In this document: in pieces, positions 20,975-24,449 of the stretch
Position numbering within the stretch: position 1 is the stretch's first letter
Layout of the letters: every line of letters begins with the position of its first letter
Source: Chara braunii
Lineage: Eukaryota; Streptophyta; Charophyceae; Charales; Characeae
Direction: 5' to 3'
DNA: 24,449 bases
Assembly (NCBI GenBank): GCA_003427395.1
Contig: BFEA01000008.1
Span: 5,796,446-5,820,894 of the forward strand
The notes under the pieces: model-generated
What the model was told of the DNA's origin: nothing
The model's database searches: none
What the model saw: the letters and a program-made list of their open reading frames with translations, nothing else
Translations under genes and position numbers: made by a program

Positions 20975-21345
20975 ATGTGTCATCCTCTTTCGTGTGAAGT
21001 AGCGTACGTGCGGCGCCACAAGCGTCGAAGATGGCGCAAAAGATACTGCAGATTGAATGTTGTTCCGTGTGAAGTAGCGCTCGTGCGTCGCGACCAGCGC
21101 CGAAGATGGGGCAGAAAATATTGCAGATTGAATGTTGTCGTCGTCTCGTATCCAAGTTGTAAGATCAGGAATTAACCCAGATAAGTCTGCGCACTCCCAC
21201 TCATTCACATTCGTACGTCGTAATGCCTCATTCTCTTCCGTGTGAAGTAGCGTACGTGCGCCACAACAAGCGCCGAAAATGCCGCGAAAATTTTTGCGGA
21301 TTGAGTGTTGTCGTCATCTCATATCCAAGTTGTGAAATCAGAATT
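20975..21345. repeat. 75-bp and ~248-bp tandem repeats, CpG-rich
   Basis: GTGTGAAGTAGCG.(A/T)CGTGCG..CGAA.ATG..GC.(A)AA..(T)GC(A/G)GATTGA(A/G)TGTTG starts at 20992, 21067 and 21240. The first two copies are adjacent (period 75). The first and third share their leading context (AATG..TCAT.CTCTT), giving a larger period of about 248. The units are rich in CpG. They lie in the 5' untranslated region of LINE C. Confidence 0.85.
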
Positions 21346-21466
21346 AACCCAAGTAGACATATAGCAGGCAATGATCACAATGCAACAAGGTTCCATCTTA
21401 ATAGGAGCGGTCTGCACACCCCCAAACACAACCCATTCACACGCGTTCGGGAAGATCCGCACAGAC

Positions 21467-21478
21467 GCTTATATAAGC
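21467..21478. promoter_or_regulatory. Palindromic TATA-like element
   Basis: GCTTATATAAGC is a perfect 12-bp palindrome, so it reads as a TATA box (TATATAAG) on either strand. On the - strand it would sit inside the 5' region of LINE C, about 1.7 kb upstream of ORF1 and 1 kb inside the 5' end. A chance match is possible. Confidence 0.3.
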
Positions 21479-21598
21479 TAGCTCCCTCATACCCATTATC
21501 TTCGAATAATTCCTGTGTACTAGCGCATTCGTATTTCTCGTTCCAATGTTGTGAGTTATCGCAAAAATGTAGACATAGATGCGTCCCTTCTTCTATCG

Positions 21599-22434
21599 AC
21601 CTTATCCACGCTATTCACCCTGTTAATACTCTCTCCCATTACGCCTCTCCTTGAGTAGACAAAGCTTGAGTACACATTGCACTCTCTCCCGCCTCTCCAC
21701 CAGCTCCTCTCTCTCCAATGAAGGATACAGAAGGTACCTCGAGCACCCCGTGCCTGACAAGGCTGATCACGGTAAAAGGCGCCACTAGATGAGATTCTTT
21801 TTCCTTAAACGAAGACCAATTACAGGAGAGTATCTTTCTTACTCGAATGCCACGTGTCCTCCTGTACTGTTCGTACTTACTAGGATGATCCAGCGTACGG
21901 CGCGCACCTACCCACAACGCATTCACCCGCACTCGGAAAAATTCAACGCGGGCACTCGCATGAGTTATTGTGCGCCTCCAACAAACAAACAAACAAAGTA
22001 CCAACCAGCCTTCACTCCATTGCAATCTTCTGATGTGTTTGAAGATTAAATTGAACCTTATCCACGCTATTCACCCTGTTAATACTCCTTCCAATTACGC
22101 CTCTCCTGGAGTAGACAAAGCTTGAGTACACATTGCACTCTCTCCCGCCTCTCCACCAGCTCCTCTCTCTCCAATGAAGGATAGAGAAGGTACCTCAAAC
22201 ACCCCGTGCATGACGAGGCTGATCACGGTAAAAGGCGCCACCAGATGAGATTCTTTTTCCTTGAACGAAGACCAATTACAGGAGAGTGTCTTTCTTACTC
22301 GAATGCCATGTGTCCTCCTGTACTGTTCGTGCTACTAGGATGATCCAGCGTACGGCGCGCACCCACCCACAACGCATTCACACGCGCTCGGAAAAACCTA
22401 CGCGGGCGCTCGTATGAGTTAGTGCACGTGCGCC
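21599..22434. repeat. Two ~380-bp tandem monomers, period 456
   Basis: Copy 1 is 21599-21978 and copy 2 is 22055-22434, both starting ACCTTATCCACGCTATTCAC and alike throughout by eye (CTTGAGTACACATTGCACTC, GCTGATCACGGTAAAAGGCG, GATGATCCAGCGTACGGCGC), with scattered substitutions and few indels. A 76-base spacer with (CAAA)n at 21981-21996 separates them. Copy 2 ends about 40 bases from the 5' end of LINE C. Repeated monomers at the 5' end are known as promoters in mouse L1, and I infer the same possible role here. ORFs read from this region on either strand are not protein-like. Confidence 0.92.
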
Positions 22435-22476
22435 GAAAATAACGCAGATCGCGCATGGACACTGGCAGGGTGTTGA

Positions 22477-22490
22477 GCCTGGGCCTAGAT
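22477..22490. repeat. Target-site duplication, right copy
   Basis: GCCTGGGCCTAGAT, identical to 11344-11357. It marks the 5' end of LINE C at 22476. Reading resumes at 22491 with the LINE B ORF2 in the frame that ended at 11357. Both copies carry the TAG stop, so this part of LINE B was already dead when LINE C arrived. Confidence 0.93.
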
Positions 22491-23150
22491 AGCTCAACCC
22501 CGGAGCAGAGGTGGGCTGGCAATCATCGACCCTGAGGATCAAATTAAAGCCTTGATCTTTAAGGTCATTGCGAGATTGTTAATGGCAGAGGACATTCCAT
22601 GGGCTCCACTGGCACACGTCCAATTAGCCAGTCTTGCTCCGCCGTCGCCAAATGATAAACTAGTGCACCCCCTTGCGTGGCTCACAAGTCCGGCGTGGTC
22701 AATCCCCAAAACCCTGAAAATGATCGACGACAATCCTAATTCTACATTGGCGGCCACAAAAGCAGATTTGTCAAATGACCCACTATGGACCTCCTTGATA
22801 GCCTTATGGCGAGACATAGGCCCACAAAAGAAACCCCCACCCCCGAGGTTGCATGCGATTTGGAGACAGCCCTGCTTCGGGAACCCCCACCTACTAAATC
22901 TCCATGGACAACCCCTTTCCCTAAAACAAAGCTCCCACTGGCAATCATGGGTAAGGAAGGGAATCTTCACCATCGGAGACCTCTGGGACTACAGAGCAAG
23001 GGCATGAAAAACTACAGAACAACTACGGTCGCAACTCACAAACATCAAAGACCTGGAAGCCAAACTACAGCATATCCATGAGGCCATCCCATTGGCACGG
23101 CTACGAGTTCTGAAACGCGGCCCTAGCCTCAGTAAAGGGATTGGGTGGTA
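22491..23150 (+). pseudogene. LINE B ORF2, connector after RT
   Basis: Frame 1 reads QPRSRGGLAIIDPED, then IPWAPL, DPLWTSL, IWRQPCFGNP, SHWQSWVRKG and IGDLWDYRARA up to a TGA at 23005. LINE A has Trp there, and LINE C has a TGA at the same aligned codon. Similarity continues past the stop (TTEQLRSQL .. HIHEAIPLARL) to about 23150. It joins the left part (VAW at 11341-11349) without loss once LINE C is removed. No catalytic residues lie here. The segment links the RT to the zinc-finger region. Confidence 0.87.
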
Positions 23151-23797
23151 ACAGCAACACCGCGCCCTCTTCGTATGATGGTCTATAGGGTTCACAAATG
23201 TGAAGCAACCCAAGTACAATTGCAAGCCTTCATGCCAGCATTACCTGGGGCAAGATTTACTCACCTCACAAGAGCCCCGACCCTGGATGATGAACTACCG
23301 TGGACAGGCCTCATTCGGATAAGAGTTGTGGGGGATGAGAAGGAGGGTTGGCGGCCGTACGAACCAGCAACCCCCATTTCCCAGCTCCCCTTCGACCCCG
23401 CAGAATGGCAATGGGGAGGGGGCAAGTCACTCCCGCTGTGGAAATACATTGTCAAGGCCTGTTATAGAAAAAATTCACAAAACAGTGGATTCCACAGCCA
23501 TTATAAAAAACAGATGGCAGCGGGATACTGACCTGCAAGAATCGGACCCACAACTGTTCAATTGGTCTCATTACACATGGTTAATGCCAACATCACAAAG
23601 GGCACTTCAAAGGCAGATAGTCTACCGGTATCTGCCAACGCCGGATTGGGTGTTATCCCGATCACAGTTGGAACAACGGGGGGAACTCTCACCTATTTGT
23701 TCCTACGGTGGTTCATCTTCTTAACCGCAAACTGCCGATCTTGAACACTGCCTGCTTTACTGCCCGATGGCACACCAGATATGGGAGTGCGGCCTGA
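23145..23797 (+). pseudogene. LINE B ORF2, zf-RVT-like region
   Basis: Frame 3 gives GLIRIRVVGDEKEGW, QLPFDPAEW and LWKYIVKACYRK (to about 23470). Frame 1 then takes over: ALQRQIVYRYLPTPDWVLSRSQLEQRG. The finger starts with Cys at 23698, but the second Cys of C-x2-C is Gly (GGT at 23707), where LINE A has TGC. A stop follows, then LEHCLLYC supplies the later His and Cys. Frameshifts near 23468 and 23790 and the lost Cys show decay. The region is homologous to 4740-5270 of LINE A. Confidence 0.82.
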
Positions 23798-24449
23798 CAC
23801 CATCTCACAGGCACTGATCTCACATGGGACCCGACCTCCATTCTGCTGGGCCACCTACCCCCGCCCCCCCCCACGATGACCCCGTTCCAGCTCAACCTTT
23901 TCAAATACACTCGGCTGGAAGTTCTTATGGTCACCGTGGTATGGAGAGCACGATGTTCCCATGAACGAAAAGAACATACCTTTGGATTTCCCCAGGCGAG
24001 ACAACACATTATTGACACCATAAGGGCAAACATCCACAAAGCTTCGACCCATACAAAGGAAGTGTTAAGCACATTGACAGATCAGTCACAGAAACAGGAA
24101 CACCTAGCTTCCTTCCAAGAAACTTGGCTAGACCCACAAATGAAACTTGGTGAAATACAAGACTCACTCCAACTCATATGGAAACCATGGTGGTATGATG
24201 AGGCCCGATGGCACAGACGACCTCTGGCGTTCTACACCCAGCCCCGCCAAGGCCAGCCAGTTACAGCCGTCCCGGCTGCCAATGGCCACTCCTTCAATCT
24301 GTCAAACTTAGCCCGGCCTGCAAATGCCACCGCAAGCGGGCATGGTGATGGTGACGCACCATCGGCAGCTCTTCGCTACCCTCATAACTCAGCTCCCCCC
24401 CTCCCGACCTCACCGCCACCTTCCGTCCCCGTCCCTTCCCCCCTGTCTA
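23798..24449 (+). pseudogene. LINE B ORF2, C-terminal part, open at window edge
   Basis: Frame 2 is open for 652 bases from after a TGA at 23795 to the last base. It starts HHLTGTDLTWDPTSILLGH, matching HHLTGNHLP and the sequence after 5274 in LINE A. Here the Trp codon is intact, where LINE A has TGA. It continues with a helical stretch (ARQHIIDTIRANIHK, then SFQETWLDPQMKLGEIQDSL) and from about 24235 an Ala/Pro/Ser-rich tail. The piece lacks an upstream start because it is the end of a longer protein. The tail matches the Pro-rich end of LINE A only in composition. Confidence 0.8.

Larger units (their letters stand above)
11358..22476 (-). mobile_element. LINE C: full-length ~11-kb LINE nested in LINE B
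   Basis: Bounded by a perfect 14-bp target-site duplication. On the - strand it has a 2.7-kb repeat-rich 5' region (22476-19756), ORF1 (19755-16296), a 35-base spacer, ORF2 (16260-11631), a 3' untranslated region with two hairpins, and a poly(A) tail at 11384-11358. The length is 11,119 bases here, about 10,991 after removing a 115-base N run and a 13-base repeat that look artefactual. This is long for a LINE. ORF1 has about one frameshift and six stops, and ORF2 has two frameshifts and seven internal stops, far fewer than A or B. The base composition is AT-richer than the flanking elements, so it is a distinct, younger family. Part of the 5' region could be a further insertion that I cannot separate. 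Confidence 0.9.
22491..24449 (+). mobile_element. LINE B, right part
   Basis: The continuation of LINE B after the LINE C insertion. All of it is ORF2: connector, zf-RVT-like region and Pro/Ala-rich tail, still open at the window edge. The order and spacing match 3934-6000 of LINE A. The 3' end and its tail are outside the window. Confidence 0.9.

Noticed and set aside
21639-22049. Frames of 86 to 128 codons on both strands in the 5' repeats of LINE C
   Set aside because: Composition is not protein-like, and the second monomer copy does not keep the frames. They are chance openings in CpG-rich repeats.
16093-23007. TGA read as tryptophan (genetic code change)
   Set aside because: TAG also replaces Trp at two sites and the copies carry frameshifts, so ordinary decay explains the pattern better.
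1-24449. CRISPR arrays, rRNA or tRNA genes, bacterial operons
   Set aside because: No regular spacer-repeat array, no recognisable cloverleaf or rRNA sequence, and the coding content is purely eukaryotic LINE.

Overview
This is a eukaryotic, repeat-dominated stretch with no host gene that I can support. All recognisable coding sequence belongs to decayed non-LTR retrotransposons (LINEs). Their second ORFs have the order AP-type endonuclease, reverse transcriptase with an FADD active site, then a C-terminal zinc-finger region of zf-RVT type. In the best preserved copy, the first ORF carries a DUF4283-like region and a CCHC zinc knuckle. That combination is typical of the plant L1-like group, so the source is probably a land plant or streptophyte alga. 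The species cannot be told from this sequence.

Layout: (1) 1-330, a short tandem array carrying a 14-bp perfect palindrome; (2) 331-833, AT-rich DNA with no gene; (3) 834 to about 6732, LINE A on the + strand, 5'-truncated inside the end of ORF1, with a nearly complete but broken ORF2, an 8-bp microsatellite and a 3' tail of two small hairpins plus poly(A); (4) 6733-11357 and 22491-24449, LINE B on the + strand, split in two and missing its reverse-transcriptase core; (5) 11358-22476, LINE C on the - strand, about 11 kb, inserted into LINE B.

The key structural result is the nesting. The 14 bases GCCTGGGCCTAGAT occur at 11344-11357 and again at 22477-22490. They flank everything between as a perfect target-site duplication. 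Taking out the insert and one duplicate makes the ORF2 of LINE B continuous at the codon level (VAW...QPRSRGGL, matching LINE A and LINE C). LINE C therefore appears essentially full length: poly(A) tail at 11358-11384, 3' hairpins, ORF2 (16260 to 11631), ORF1 (19755 to 16296) and a 2.7-kb 5' untranslated region built from several families of tandem repeats, which may be its promoter.

LINE A and LINE C share the 3' hairpin tail, and A, B and C share an unnamed C-terminal ORF1 domain, so they are related families. LINE C is AT-richer and much less damaged, which fits a later insertion. Many stop codons fall exactly on conserved tryptophans (TGG to TGA or TAG), as expected for C-to-T decay of methylated, silenced elements. 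The 115-base N gap inside LINE C is flanked by a 13-base repeat and looks like an unjoined overlap rather than missing sequence.
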